Below, one piece after another: positions 37,957 through 51,024 of a stretch of DNA of 64,000 nt. Source of the stretch: Mansonella perstans (Eukaryota; Nematoda; Chromadorea; Rhabditida; Onchocercidae); the NCBI GenBank assembly GCA_037074765.1, contig JBAMDO010000004.1, positions 1 through 64,000 on the forward strand, written 5' to 3'. Within the stretch, counting starts at the first letter, position 1; the number at the start of each line of letters is the position of its first letter. The position numbers and the translations under genes were made by a program. The notes below the pieces were generated by a model. It was not told the origin of the DNA. It was given only the letters and a program-made list of their open reading frames with translations, and did not search any database.

Positions 37957-39584
37957 GAAACGTCTCCATCTCTTTTTGCTTCTTTAATTTAACTGTTCTG
38001 AATTTCTTTCGGTTTGTAATGTGTGGGTTGAGAAAATCATTTTCGGAAATTACTTCCATATTTGCAAGCTAAAACTTATTAAGAGCATAAAGAGAATAAC
38101 ACTGTCCTAAATCTGGTCTGCGAGTTGCTAAAGCTTGCGAATTAGATTCCGGGTATTTTTGTTCTAGAATAACACGAATTTATTTTTTTAATAGTTTTGG
38201 ATCGAGAATTCTTTTTTCGGTGATTTTTGTTAGCTTAGTGATATTATAAATAAAGTATAGGTCTTTTGCTATTTTTTCTAGATTTTGACTTAATGCAGCA
38301 ATGCCTAAAATATCGGCGAGGGTGTCTGCGCTTTATCTTTAGCTCGTATTTTCTGTTATATATTTTGTTTAGTGAATCTTTGTTAAAATCTTAAATAAAG
38401 TGCTTCGAAAGTAAAGAGATTTGTTGTTTCTTGGAAGCTGTTATAAATCAGACAGAACTTGGTCTTCAAAATTTCTAAGCAAAACATAATTTTGATCAAT
38501 ACTATGAATGTGTGAGAGAGGATTGAGGTATTTCTTATTCAGAAAAACTCAGAATCTGAGGTTTCACCGCTGGGAAGACCTGGCTGTGGAGGCATTGAAG
38601 AGAATTGTGAATGCACGATCTCATATCCTTGAGAAAATAAAGTGCATATTTCCGATATCTCTTGTTCTGCTTGTAAGCGACAGTTCGGTTTTCAAGTATG
38701 GTCTAAACTGAATGACAGTAAGTTGCGCCTTTATCGAAATAAGTTAAGTGGTTGTAATTTGGAATTTCATAGACAAAAAATACATGAAATATTTGGGAAG
38801 CTTAAGGCATGGAAACTTTGTAGCAACAGTGTTGATTGTTTTGTAGTCCTTTTTTTTTTTCAGTTTTGAATAGTTTTCTGAAGGCGTTTTCGTGTTATAT
38901 ATTTCCGGTGAAAGTGGTTCCGAATGAATACTTTTTTAGTTTAATTTTACCGCAAAATAACAGTTTTCGGCTAATGATGTAATTTATTCTTCCATGATTT
39001 TATGGATCCGTTTTACTCGGTGTTTCCACTATGGTTACAACAAGGAAATTTTGCAATGTCTTGATGCATGTATTGCAGTGTACTGAAATTAAAAATGGGT
39101 TTTTTATTCCACATGCTTCATATCATCTTTATTAGAAGATATGCAGTATAGCTCGTTGTCTTAATTTATTTTAATAGATGTAGAGCCTGAGAAAAGGAAT
39201 TTAAATGCGCTTTGTTTGATGAATGTGTGGCTTATGCTTTTTTAATTTTTTTTTTAAACTTCACTGAAAATGTGATTTGCTTTGATCTTATCATTTTAAA
39301 AATATTTCCTTATAAATCTTTTTCTAGGTTCGTTTCATTTTTAGAAATATACAACTGTTATTAGAATATATTTCTTCTATGTGCATGTATTTATGCAGTG
39401 CTTACATTTTTGAGCATATGTTTTTTAAATGTACTTGTGCGAAAGTATTTATAATTATACTTTTGATGATGTTAAAATTAGATTTATATCCTAGTTCGAT
39501 TTTTTCAATTCTATTTTTTTCTCATTTATTATCTCTCTTTATTTTTATACCCGAAATTTTCAGAACAAATAACTTATAAAGTCC
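37957..39584. other. Intergenic stretch
   Basis: About 1.6 kb between the COA1-like and TMEM68-type genes on the same strand. A possible COA1 poly(A) signal AATAAA is at 38249-38254. Frames at 38508-38711 and 38642-38869 overlap and show no recognisable product. Confidence 0.6.
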
Positions 39585-42512
39585 ATGTGGATTAAAAGTA
39601 CTCTTTTATCATTAACAAATATGCAATGGCCTTCATGGTTGCAACCGTATGTCGAAGTCTTATTGTTATGGATTTCATGGGCAATTGATTATGTTGATTG
39701 GGATTATTTGGAGGTGCGTTGAAATATCCTGTATGCAAGTTTCTTAAGTTCCCCGAATTTTTTTTTTTTTTTTTTTTTACATTCAATGAAAAAGGAAACC
39801 AAATCTGCTTACATTTTCACTTTCAGAATAAAAACTTAACACGACATTTTCCACATTTCTTATTTTGCGTGCTGATACGAAAGTTCCGTCCATTTTCATT
39901 TGAATTGGATTCTTCAGTGATAAATACCAGTTTTTCAGTACCTTGCTTGGCTCTTCCTGCCACTGTTAGTCGCTTTTATATTACCAGTTGTTCTCCTACT
40001 TTTTATATATGGTTGTGTCATTTTTCTTCATATTTATGGCCTGCGAAATCGCATTCGAGAAGCATACGCTAGTAGTTTATGGGATGGTGCACGCATCAGT
40101 ATTGCATCCTTCTGGGATGCAGTAGGATATGTCTGGCACGGTAAATTACTGAAAAATATTTTTGTATATTTTTGCTAAGATGAATATCACTAAATTTATA
40201 AGTACGTAAATAGTAATACGATTTTCCATTATTAGTACAAATCGTTTAATAGTAAGTAATATTAGATGATATATCCTTTTTGTTCTTATAATATATATTT
40301 CAACACAGTTGTGTAGTTTTTTTCTCATGATAGAATAATTCCTCCTGAGATGTAAGGTATGTCTGGCAGCGTAAATAAATTATTGAAAAGTGAAAAATAG
40401 AAAAAATATAAATCAACAAACTGGAGCCTGTTCAAGTCAAGTACATACAGTCTATAGTAGTTTCAAAAACACTAAATTTTCTTATTTATCAAGCATTTGA
40501 TGAGTAATTCATCTTTGCAGGTTATGAAATAAAAGGTTTGGAAAATGTGCCTAATGAAGGTCCTGCTCTTTTTGTATATTATCACGGAACTTTACCAGTA
40601 GATGTATATTACGTTATCGCGAAATGTATGCTGCATAAGAAACGTACTCTTCATTGTGTTGGTGATAAATTCATCTTCAAAATGCCCGGTATTTTATTTA
40701 TACCTTATTTTCTTCCTTTTTTTGGAGTTTCATCACAACTCTTATTTCGGCATCCATTTTTTAGTTTTGCTGCTTATAAGTGTCGACCTCTCGAATTCAG
40801 TGGACTTTATCTTGACTGAATATATTTAAAGATGTGATTTAGTCTTAATGTATTTAGAATTTAGTGCACATCTTTTCAGGATGGGGAATGATTTGCAAAG
40901 TTTTTTACATTACTCCTGGAACAGTAGACGATTGTATGGCACGTTTGAAGGACGGCCATTTGCTGTGCATTGCCCCCGGTGGTGTTCGTGAAGCCTTGTT
41001 TTCTGACCCCACTTATTATAACATTATGTGGGCTCGTCGTCTGGGCTTTGCGAAAGTCATTATTGGTTGTCCAGGAACGGTTAGCTCATAGCTCATACTT
41101 AGTGAAATTGAAAATTTTTTCGAACTGAAGGATTGTGACTGAAGTTCTTCAGCAAAGTGTGATTTATTTGTCCTGTTTGCTTTTTGTTTCACTTTTACTC
41201 ATTTATTATGCTGTTTTAGCCTGTTATCCCGATGTTTACTGAAAATTGTCGTGATGCTTTCCGTATCCCGCGTTGTGGACGAAGTAAGGATTACATCTTC
41301 CAATTTCAAATTAACTATTTATTGAGTCTTCTTGGGGTTTGTGTCAAACCCTGATTACATTGATAATCGGTAATTTATATGCATTTCAGAAATTTTCCGG
41401 TGGATTTATGAAAAAACGCGATTACCACTTTGTCCAGTGTACGGTGGTTTCCCAGTTAAAATGATGTATGTTTCTGGAGTTTAACGACATTTTTTGTTGT
41501 TCTCCTTCCTCTTGCGGGATCGCGGACGGGCATTAGCTTGGGTCTCGACAATTTTATTAGTGACTCATGTCGTACCTTTGTAAAGATTTCCCAGTTTACA
41601 CCTTAGTCAGTCAATATTTGGTGTACTTTTTTATATCTTGCTTGAGCTGTTTTCATAATGCATTCATTCTGCTGTTTCCAGAACACATCTGGGCAGACCT
41701 CTCTATTTTTCTTCTGATTTGAATCCGGAAGATATTAAAAAAACTGTGAAAGAAGAGGTATATGATTTAATTAAAGAGCATCAACGATTACCTGGAAGTA
41801 TATTGCGCGGGATAATGCAGAGGTATATGTTTTTTTGTTGGTTTTGAAAAATTTTTGGATTTTGCTAAGTTAGCTCTCTAACACTTCCAAGTACACATGT
41901 GCATATCCGTACAACTACATGCGTACAAACATACACACATGTGTTAAGATTTCCCAGGGTGCATCACATCTCGGTGACAACTAATTTACGAAATATATCG
42001 TAATTGGCTTCCAAACTTATTTTGAGATGGTTGTAACAAATTTTTACTTCTTTCTCCTTTCTTGGAGTTAAAATAGGATTACTTGTTTCTTCAGTGCAAA
42101 GCTGTATGTCCCGTTCCACATTCAATTTACTGCATAAAGCGCTGTTGATAAAATGTGAAATTTTTCAGGCTAAGTCATTATAGAAAGAAAAATTCTTTCT
42201 TATGTATTTCAGAACTTAGGTACTGAAATGTTAATCTTTTCCGCATTAGACTATTTGTTTCGCATGAGTTAAATCTTGTGGCTTCAAAGGATTGTTTCAC
42301 TTTTTTACATAAAATTTTTCTGCTTTTGCAGGTTTTATGATAAGCGGCGCTATAAGCAGAATATACTATTAGAAGAAATAACTTGCAATGATATTTGCTC
42401 AAATAATATTTCTCATATCGACAGCATTGCTTGCTCAGAACCCAATCAGTCGTCCTCGCCAGGCATTCCAATTCCTTGCGCAGATGGTGAAGCATCGCTT
42501 GATATCAACTAA
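39585..42512 (+). CDS. TMEM68-type membrane acyltransferase
   Basis: ER acyltransferase of the DGAT2-related TMEM68 family; the vertebrate member makes triacylglycerol and ether lipids (family knowledge). Exons 39585-39713, 39939-40140, 40521-40688, 40880-41079, 41220-41283, 41390-41465, 41682-41822 and 42332-42512 join in frame to 386 residues; human TMEM68 is about 324-329. Two hydrophobic segments (VLLLWISWAI and the long YLAWLFLPLLVAFILPVVLL region) precede SLWDGAR and the catalytic block GPALFVYYHGTLPVD (His132, Asp138). HCVGDKFIFKMPG, LLCIAPGGVREALFS and PVIPMFTENCRDAF follow, then PVYGGFPVKM and EHQRLPGSIL, all in TMEM68 order. The last about 60 residues (after FYDKRRYKQN) are a Ser/Cys-rich extension without similarity I recognise. 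An in-frame stop lies 9 nt before the ATG. Intron 40141-40520 carries a decayed copy of the exon 2 end. Confidence 0.93.
40343..40390 (+). pseudogene. Decayed copy of the exon 2/donor boundary in TMEM68 intron
   Basis: About 230 bp after the real donor at 40140, the segment TATGTCTGGCAGCGTAAAT repeats the exon end TATGTCTGGCACGGTAAAT. Similarity extends left through TCCTCCTGAGATG (real: TCCTTCTGGGATG) and right through a TTATTGAAAA block (real: TTACTGAAAA). Small indels break the frame, and the donor GGTAAAT has become GCGTAAAT. Confidence 0.7.
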
Positions 42513-43032
42513 TTTCTGAAAAAGAATACATGCCGTCCAGAAACTTTTCCACTTTATTGTGGAATTTTTTTTTTATATCTGTATTAGATCTCGATTTGGA
42601 GGTTTTTCTGTGCTGTCAGTCACTACTGCTAGTCGGCATGTTTTCACAGAGTCTTCTTTTTTCCAATAGTTATTCGGATTTTTTTATTCTTCATGACTGA
42701 AGTTTTCATGAACATTGAAATTTCACTTTATATATGCAAAAAAACCACTTGAAAACCTTCGGCGTCATACTTATTCATAGTATTGAAGCGATTATTTATC
42801 TTCAATCTATACAGATTAAACGACAAACCAGCAAGTGTTTCAAGACAATTATTATTCATAATATTGGCAAGTTCTTAATTTTATTTCATCAGTCTTAGAT
42901 TTAGTTTATCAATGTTTTACGTTGTTTACATTATGTGGATCATATTCGAATGTGATACTGTAGGCACAGCATCCCTAATAATGTTTTTTCTTTTTATTTT
43001 CCTGTTAACTTCTCTCTTCACAGGAATATAAG

Positions 43033-43057
43033 ACTTTGCAGATGAAATCTGCAAAGT
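43033..43057. repeat. Short perfect inverted repeat
   Basis: ACTTTGCAGAT, a GAA loop, then ATCTGCAAAGT: 11 paired bases with a 3-base loop. Could form a cruciform or an RNA hairpin; too short to call a microRNA precursor. Confidence 0.9.
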
Positions 43058-43756
43058 GAAAGATTGAACTTTATTTCATCTTTATTAATTTAAGAAGGAC
43101 TAGGCGGACCAGAAGTTTTTGAGAGTTTATTTTCGCAAACTTAGATATTATATATTTTATATATAAATTGATGATCCCTGGATTTCATATCATTGCTAGG
43201 AAAAAAACTAACAAAACATGCAAAGGAGCACATATTTATTAATTGTTTGACTAAATAAATTTATTCAAAAAAAAAATTAATCGGAAAAATGAGTAGGAAT
43301 AGAAAAACAGCAAAGCAGATTCATGTAAGGATGCTAATCAGATGCTTGTTTGGAACACGAAAGGAGGCACATAATTAAAAAGTCGATCATCGGTTTTGTT
43401 CTTTCCTTCTATTGCTGAAAAAAAAAAAAAGAAGGAAGGACAAGATTTGTAATACGGTTACTTGTCAATTTTCAGCCAGAAGGTAAGTGCATAATACGAG
43501 TTACTGTTAAGTTTGGTTTATTATAATTATCAGTTTAACTGAATTTTCAAATTCATTCTGTACACATATATGAATTATTTGTTACGAATAATGAATTGAT
43601 TGTGCAACAAATCTAAAACAATTAGGTGGTACATTTAATTGTTCCATAAATGCATGTTTTTTTGTTATTGCTTTTGTATGTTTAAATTCCTAAATTCGAC
43701 TTTTTAAACCCGATAAATATAAAAAAAAAATCTCTGAAACTCCCAAATCTCCTAAA

Positions 43757-43849
43757 GGATCATAGAATATTAAACATATTCTATGTTTAATATTATTCTA
43801 TGTTTAATTAAAACATATTCTATGTTTTTTTAAACATATTCTATGATCC
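43757..43849. repeat. Palindromic element built from CATATTCTATG repeats
   Basis: The outer 14 bases are inverted repeats (GGATCATAGAATAT at the left, ATATTCTATGATCC at the right). The inside carries further copies of ATTCTATGTTTAAT in one orientation. No open frame. It resembles a minute terminal-inverted-repeat element or an expanded palindrome; no clear target-site duplication was seen. Confidence 0.75.
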
Positions 43850-45590
43850 ATATCGGTTGGGCATAATTTCAGATGTACAGTTTCATGCAAATGCTTATGT
43901 AAATGAACGTCTAATAGTGTAAATGCAGTAGTTATATTTCTTTTTTTTGTATTTTAGGTTTAAAAACTCGAATTTGGGAATTTAGCTTGTTGATTTCGGT
44001 GTATTTATTGTGTATGTGTAATTTTTCTCGATTTGTTTCTACAAGTGATTAAGACCTGATTTCTTTCCGTTGAAATTATTTTATAGATTTATCACATTAT
44101 TGTGAAGTGAACTTTGTACAATTCCTGTCTTCATATCTTAGCATTTCTGAAATCAAATAAAAATCGAAAACAATTCTGTTCGATCGTTTTATGCAACTTT
44201 TAAAGAATCTGTTGCAGTTTCTGTCCTATTCCAAAATATTTAGGTTTAGGAATTTAGAAATTCGTAAATGCATATTTTAAAGCGAAGAAACTATTCCATC
44301 ATCAATTTGGTCTCATTCTGAACTAAAAGCTCCTATTTCTTAGCTATACTAGACATACAAGTCACTCTTATCATTGTTGTTGGAATTTATTCTCACAAAC
44401 GATGTGCTTTTGGTAAAATAAACAAATTTTTAGAAGCTTAATAATTTGATATGAACTATGTTCGTTGAGATTTATGAGAAATAACACGATGATACTTAGC
44501 TATCACAGTGTTGATAACTACAACTAAATGTGAAAATATCATCTTTATGAGTGAGCAAAATGTAAAATCACGTGAAATTTCAGTGTAACATTTACACGGA
44601 AATGATCATAGCAATAAAATTAACTACAAGTTTTTTTCCTCTATCCTAACAACTTTATGCTCTATCACGATTAATACATCGAATAGATATGTAAAAGATC
44701 GCTAGAAAAAAAATACACTGTAATGTACGCACATTTTGCAAAATAGATATTCATGAGAAGATGTAAATACAATAGTACTGAGAATAATGTATGTTAATTT
44801 AATTAAGATCAAAATGGGAATGCATGTATTTTTAATTGATAAATTTAATTATGAATTATGTGTATTTTTTGAGTTAAAAATGAAATGATTTTTAGTGATA
44901 AAAAATATTTCAAATGACGCATGATTATCAATTCAAAAATACAGACAACATATATACCGTATACTACTTTTTCAATCTCATCATTGCATACATTCGCATG
45001 AAATTCCTTGAAATTAAGCTATTAGCTTAACTTCAAGAAAAACTTTACTTTTACATTTTCACTTCCATTCTTTGATATCTTTGTATTTCTCCACTTTACT
45101 TTATTAACTTCTACTGCACCAAAATTTGATTCTATTGGATTATACCGTATCGAGAGTGTTTCATTCTCTATGTTGAAAGATTGGCTAAAATCTTTTCATA
45201 ATGGGACATTGTTGAAAATTACATCAAAAACGTGTCCGTTAATGTGATGGAAGTGGAAGAAGTATTGTGTGTGATGTATCGTATTCTGTTCATTTCATAT
45301 TTAAAGATCACTTTCGAGATTGTACAAGGATTACTTATGATAGAGAAAGTATAAATTCGAGAAAAAAATTTCTTTGCAAAGGCAAAGTATTATTTTCCTT
45401 TTGAGTTTTCATCCATCAGAATTTCTAAGTTTATATTTACTCAATTTACCTTTCTATTTCCTCACCTTTATTATCATTAATTATTTCCTCTGCAGTTATA
45501 TCGTAACGTAAAGCGATATTCAATCTATTGCACCTTCATTTTATAGATTGGAAAGACAACGTGTGAAAGATTTGTAAAGATTTAATTGGA

Positions 45591-48500
45591 ATGCGTGCAA
45601 TTATTTCTGATTTGCAACGAGCTGTGTTCCAAGTATCAGATGAACGTTTAGTTGCGGTAGTTAATATTGTTCGTATCGACAATAAAAAACGTCGAAAGCC
45701 AACGTTCCTTTGCTTAACAGGTTTGCTATAGTATTGTCGAAATTTTTTTTCAAAATACAATAGCTTAATTTTTATCATTCTGGTCATGAACCATTTTTTG
45801 TCAGTTATTTCAAACTGCGACATCTTTACAGTGACTACAGATCAACCAATAGCTGTACGTCTCTATTTTGTCAAAAATGAAAAGGAAGATTATTACAAAA
45901 AAAAACGGCAGTTCACGCTGCGAGATGTGAAAACGGTTGATGGCATTAATCCGCGAAAGGTTAACTGCATTTTATATCCCTTATTTGAGCAAAAAATTTT
46001 TTAAGAATCTCTGCTGAATGTCGTCAATTGCAGTTGATACCAGAATTCGAACTGCTTGTTGAAGATCGTTTGTTCAGGCTATGTGCTTCCACAACTGAAG
46101 AAAAAGATTCATTCATCAGGCAATTGTATAAGGTCTTCCAAGCTTAGCATTCATTTTTCTTTAAATTTTTGTAAAATTTGAGAAAGTACCGTTAGTTTAC
46201 ATATTTTAGTTTGCCAATAAGTATCTTCCAATACAAAAGCCAGACTTTGTAAACGTTCCGATTCCTGTTGAAACACCACACACAGCTGTTGTAACGGAGC
46301 ATGTTGACGGTGTTACCGATGAAGGGTTAGTTGATTATCAGGTTGGTGTAGAAAATATGTACTTTGGACTTCTTAGTCCAATTTTTATTTTCCTGGTATG
46401 ATTGTTGTACTGATTTTAAAAATCGCTATCACATTGTTTTAGCCAATATCTGCTAAAGAAGAAGCTGATTTTCGCCATCTGCTTGCACATGCCAATCTGA
46501 CGATCAGTGAAGCAGATAAATTTGCCACAGCACTTGCATCGCAGCTTCAGCGTCTGGATGGTGCTAACATACAGTCAATTATGGATAGTGAAGCAGCTGT
46601 GAATGATCTTATTGGACTTATTGAAGATGCCCTAGAAGGAATTGATTTACTGGATAAACAGCTTGACAACTTTGATAAATTACTTTATGTTAGCATTTTA
46701 TCTGATTTCCTTGGGTTTGCAATATTGATTCTTAAAAATAGATACAGGAGTCGCTGAATAGATTCAGAAAAATGACTTGTAGAATCATTGCTTGATTCGA
46801 GCACGAATTTGTTGTTTTAAATTTGGTATTTAAAGTCCATTGACACGACTATGAGCTGAAAGATGAGGAAAAGAAGTTGGGTTTGATTTTTTTCTATGAA
46901 TTAAACAGCATGTGCGCGATAGTGTCGAATTGATCGAAGAAAAAGATAGCCTTGGATGTGTTGAACGGAAAAATACTCGAATCTTGAAAGATTTTTTATT
47001 GGAATTGGTGGCAACTATAGATATCGTTAGTGACGATCACATCTATGCATTGCAGAATGCGAACTTATCCGATCCTGTAAGGTAAGAATTAATTTACATA
47101 GTCATTTGTGAATGATGACACTTCTTGAGAGATTCATGGTTATGAAATTTTACTTTCTGTATGTTTCTTCCTGAACTCTTATTTACCTTGCAGTATTAGT
47201 AGATGTTGTGCGGCAGCGCGTGCTTTACAAGCTTATTCAGCAGCAAAAGTTAATCCTTCAGTGCATTTAATGGTGGTATACAAAGAAAGAACTGAGCAGT
47301 TAAATCAGTTGACTGATCGTTTCATCGAAAAATTAATGGCACACATGTCTGCATTATTCTCAAATTTGGTACGTATCGAATAGTTGTGTTTTATTCATTA
47401 ATGCATCTCTGAAGTATTGGAAGTTTCAGAACGATTTGGTAGAAGCATCGGACTGGCATGAAATTGCAATACGAAAACAGTCTGAAAGATTCCATGCTCT
47501 GCGACCGTTTTCGGATTTGATGGGATGGTTGAAATTGGTTAGACCAGGTGCATACCAGACACTCATACAGGTGTATTTTCTACACTGCATATGTGAGATT
47601 TGTCTTCATGTTTGATTAAAAGAAGCTTAATTTTTGAGTTTTCAATAGTATAAACGTGATCTATAGACATGTAAGTCAATGCATGACTTTCAAATCTTTT
47701 TTCTAGAGATATGTGCAAAATACGAAGTTGCTATACAAGAAAGAATTTGAACGCTTCTTCGAAAATGTAAGTAGTGAACTGAACAAAATTGTCAATTTCG
47801 AACGCAAAGCTACGCTTCGAGGTCCTGAGACAATGAAATCTGCGGCCGAAAAGTCATTATCTCCTGAAAATAAAGTTGATTCGAAGGAAGCAATCAGAGT
47901 AAGTGTATTTCATGTTCCCATAAAGAGAAGTCTGGCTGAAATAAGGCCTGAGAATGGCTGTTCCTGACTAATCGGTTTTTTGACGTGTACAGTTTTCGGA
48001 ATATGTTTAAATGGACTAAATTGGGCATGAAATTTGATAAATGAATCAATTTTCAATTTTATACACTATTTTAGTTTGTTGAAGTCGTGTTGGGTGAAGT
48101 TGGTCCGGTGGTTGATTCGGAACAGAAGTTTTGTACAAGGTTTTTCCATATGGCTGGTGATCTTTTGGCTGCATTAGAAACTCAATCCACATCAAGTGGA
48201 GATAGCGGCTTCATGGGCAAAAATGTTGGAAAACAAATTACCGATCAGGTAACGTAACTCCTTCTGATGGGGAACTTATTTAGAATTTTCTTGTTTAAAA
48301 ATTTCCAAGTTCTATTTTTCAAGTAGATAGAGATAGAGATGGTGATAGAGACGAACCAAAGTTTGCTTTATGAATATTTCCTCATTTCTCATGCAATTTA
48401 GGTCCGTGCCGTTTTATCGCCGCTATTTGAGTCTTTACATGATCATTTCGATAAATTTATCAAGTCCTACTGTCGACTGCAACCAGCGTATGTGTTTTCT

Positions 48501-50428
48501 CTTTTTTGATTCTTAACTTTTAAATATATGCTTTAAAGAGAAGGATAAAGCAAATCGTTCAGTGTGAAAACTTCAAGTTTTATGTTATTGTGGTCTTTTG
48601 TACTTCGGAACGCAAAGGCGCTCAGATTTAGTTTTGCGTATTTTCTGAAAATTTTTGTTAGGTTTGTATTTGTGGTGTTTGTTTTCTTATCGAAAAAGGC
48701 GCTTTCGTTGCAAGATGCGTCATCTTACTTTTCTGTGATGGTTTTCGGACGTTTGGTTGTGCTGGTTAAAAGACAAATGGATGCATATATGGTTTCAGTT
48801 GATTTCATTTATTTTTTTTAAATCTCTTTTCGTAATAAATCCTATGGTTACATATAATGCTTTTGCAGAAGTTATAACCATTATAGCTTGTTTTTGTCCT
48901 TTTTTTTCTTACTGTTTTTTTTTCATGTTTTATTGCAGGATGGTAAATCTTACCAATTGGCTGAGATCAAAATTTCAAAAAGAATGCGAATTGGTATTCT
49001 GGAAAGTGTTTATCAGTTTGCGGTATACTTTTGTTTAAAAATGCCACAAACCGTGTAAACTACGTTTAGATTTTACGTTAGAGTGCTAATAAGATGTGCA
49101 TAAGTGAACAGTTTAAGTCGGGATGATTGTGTTAAAGACCTCTTATCAGAATCGTATTTTCACAGGAACTAGCTCGTACAGCAGAAGCAGCCTTTGCTGG
49201 AACTGAGCGCCGAGCCGACTTGGATCGGTGGTATGTTCAGCTTATAATTTCGTTGAAAGATGGAATCGAATATGCCGCCGCATCACAATTTTCGAAATCA
49301 CCAGCTGCTGTTGTTCGGCTCGAAAATTACCATCATTTGTATTGTACGCTAAAGCATTTAAATTCTGCAGTTAACATAATTTTTCTCATTGTGTCGAAGA
49401 ATCAGTCCTTATTTTCATTCAGACTTTATGTCAGAGTGCTGATAAGATGTGTCGTTCTGAAGCATCTGTTGATAACGTCAAATAACTAGAATCTTAAGCC
49501 GTGCAGAAATATATCAAGGCACATAACACTGCTATGCAGGTTGAATGAGGAAGGGGAATTTTGGTCAGGATTTTTTTACAGCTGTTTTATCGGAACTCAA
49601 AATCGATTGTTTGGATTCGCAAAGAAAAGAAGCAAAAAAACTATATCAAGATAACATACAAGTTTATGTAAAGGAATTGGTGGGAAGACCGCTTGAAAAA
49701 ATACATGTTAGTTTTACGCATGTGACTTAGTTTGGAAATAGGTCAGTTACTTATAGTATATACTGAAATGATGGAAAGAGAGACCTTTGTAAAAATTTTA
49801 CGCTTGAAATTAAAATTTACGAAAAGTACTTTGCTTGCAGCACTTTTTTGAATCAATCGAAAATGTCATCCAACAAGGAATTAAGCCGGAGGAAGTAGCA
49901 TTTCACCAACAATTCAGCCGATCAGAGCTGAAAAAGGTACATTATTTTTTCTGCGGTATCTTAAGATGTTTTATTCTATTCAAAACCCCGACAGTCTCAG
50001 TTTTGTTTGAATTGTCCATAATCAGCTGGTCTATACTATATAGGTCATGTCACTTTATCCTGAAAAAGAAGTAAAAAAAGGTCTGGAGCAGTTATACAGG
50101 AAGATAGAAAAGCATCTGATTGTCGATTCACCGTTACTGCAAGTTGTTTGGAGAAATACGCAAGTTAGTGTTTGTCATTTTTCTTTTTTCATTCTTTCAT
50201 CCAGTGTTTGTTTTAGCATGGAGTTCAGGAGTACTCGCAAATTTAATAATATTTTACATATTGCTCTCCACTGTATTTGTTTCATGGAATTTTCAGGATG
50301 AATTCCTCAAACAATTAAAGCATTATAATGAAGTGATGGGACAGTGTTATCCGAATTCACGAGGCGATCTTGAAATATCTGTCCAAGATGTGCTCAGTTA
50401 TTTTTCTCAGTTTGCTCTACAGCACTGA
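45591..50428 (+). CDS. Exocyst complex component 1 (Sec3/EXOC1)
   Basis: Subunit of the octameric exocyst that tethers post-Golgi vesicles at the plasma membrane. Eighteen exons join in frame to 846 residues (human about 894): 45591-45720, 45832-45959, 46034-46132, 46210-46341, 46443-46688, 46909-47081, 47194-47368, 47430-47570, 47707-47898, 48075-48248, 48402-48487, 48662-48791, 48939-49022, 49166-49343, 49582-49706, 49841-49936, 50044-50163, 50297-50428. The N-terminal PIP2/Rho-binding PH domain covers about residues 1-125 ([39 protein letters not shown]). The coiled-coil start has [17 protein letters not shown], nearly identical to human. The C-terminal helical region has [36 protein letters not shown] and [18 protein letters not shown], then [20 protein letters not shown] and PLLQVVW. 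Exon 48662-48791 is least certain: its 5' half is Val/Phe-rich, but phase and the following VVLVKRQMD fit. Exon 49166-49343 is flanked by diverged 31-bp direct repeats. Confidence 0.96.
49068..49451 (+). repeat. Diverged direct repeats flanking an EXOC1 exon
   Basis: A 31-bp segment at 49068-49098 (AGATTTTACGTTAGAGTGCT...) recurs at 49421-49451 (AGACTTTATGTCAGAGTGCT...), 27 of 31 identical with all four differences transitions. The copies lie in the introns on either side of exon 49166-49343. Confidence 0.85.
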
Positions 50429-51024
50429 ATTAACTGAAATGATGAAAGTAATATTAGTCTAAATTGCTTTTCACAGCTCGGTATAGAGAAAACTTAATTT
50501 TTTGTGTACATATGATTTGAATTTCTTAATCAGCATTCACGCTTTGAAAAACTCTGTATTGCACTATTTGTATAAAATAAAATCATTTGTGTATGTTAAA
50601 TTATTTCGAGGCAATTGATCAGTGTTTGTTGATAGAGATTTAAGTTATGATTGTTCAGTGTCGGCTAATGAAAAGAATGCAACTTCATATCATTAGCACT
50701 AAGATGTTGTTGATCATCAAAATTTAACATAAATTTTGAAGAGTTGCTATTGCTTTAGAGATAATAATCGGAAGGTCTTTAAAGATGAAATAGTTTCACA
50801 CTTGATAAAAATTTTGCTTGGGATCAGTTCTGTGCTATAGACTGCGGGACGAGATGAGAAGATGTATTAGATTGCGGGAGGATGTTGTTATGTCTGTATG
50901 TATGTTTAGTAGTATTTGTGAAGAAATAGGAGAAGTTTAGAGCATTGATATGTGTTAAGGTTGAAGCTGTGGATTTCTGGTGACTTATTTTGCAAAGCAG
51001 TTGGTGTATATTATTCAAGGGTTG
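50429..51024. other. Intergenic, EXOC1 3' flank and K2P-like gene upstream region
   Basis: About 600 bp on the same strand, with the EXOC1 poly(A) signal near its start. A GTG-initiated extension of the K2P-like frame to 50980 exists but has no upstream ATG. A distance of this size could fit an operon, but no evidence favours it. Confidence 0.5.
50576..50581 (+). terminator. Likely EXOC1 poly(A) signal
   Basis: AATAAA 147 nt after the EXOC1 stop codon. Confidence 0.6.

Larger units (their letters stand above)
42513..45590. other. 3.1 kb AT-rich intergenic stretch
   Basis: Between the TMEM68-type gene and EXOC1. Holds a perfect 11-bp hairpin at 43033-43057 and a 93-bp repeat-rich palindrome at 43757-43849. 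No open frame of note. The right end must contain the EXOC1 promoter; acceptor-like TCTGCAG (45490-45496) and TTTTATAG (45539-45546) precede its ATG. Confidence 0.6.

Noticed and set aside
40689..40819. Extension of the TMEM68 exon 3 frame into ILFIPYFLPFFGV
   Set aside because: It reads through a proper donor at 40689. The next exon at 40880 continues the family alignment.
43033..43057. Hairpin as a microRNA precursor
   Set aside because: An 11-bp stem with a 3-base loop is far too short.
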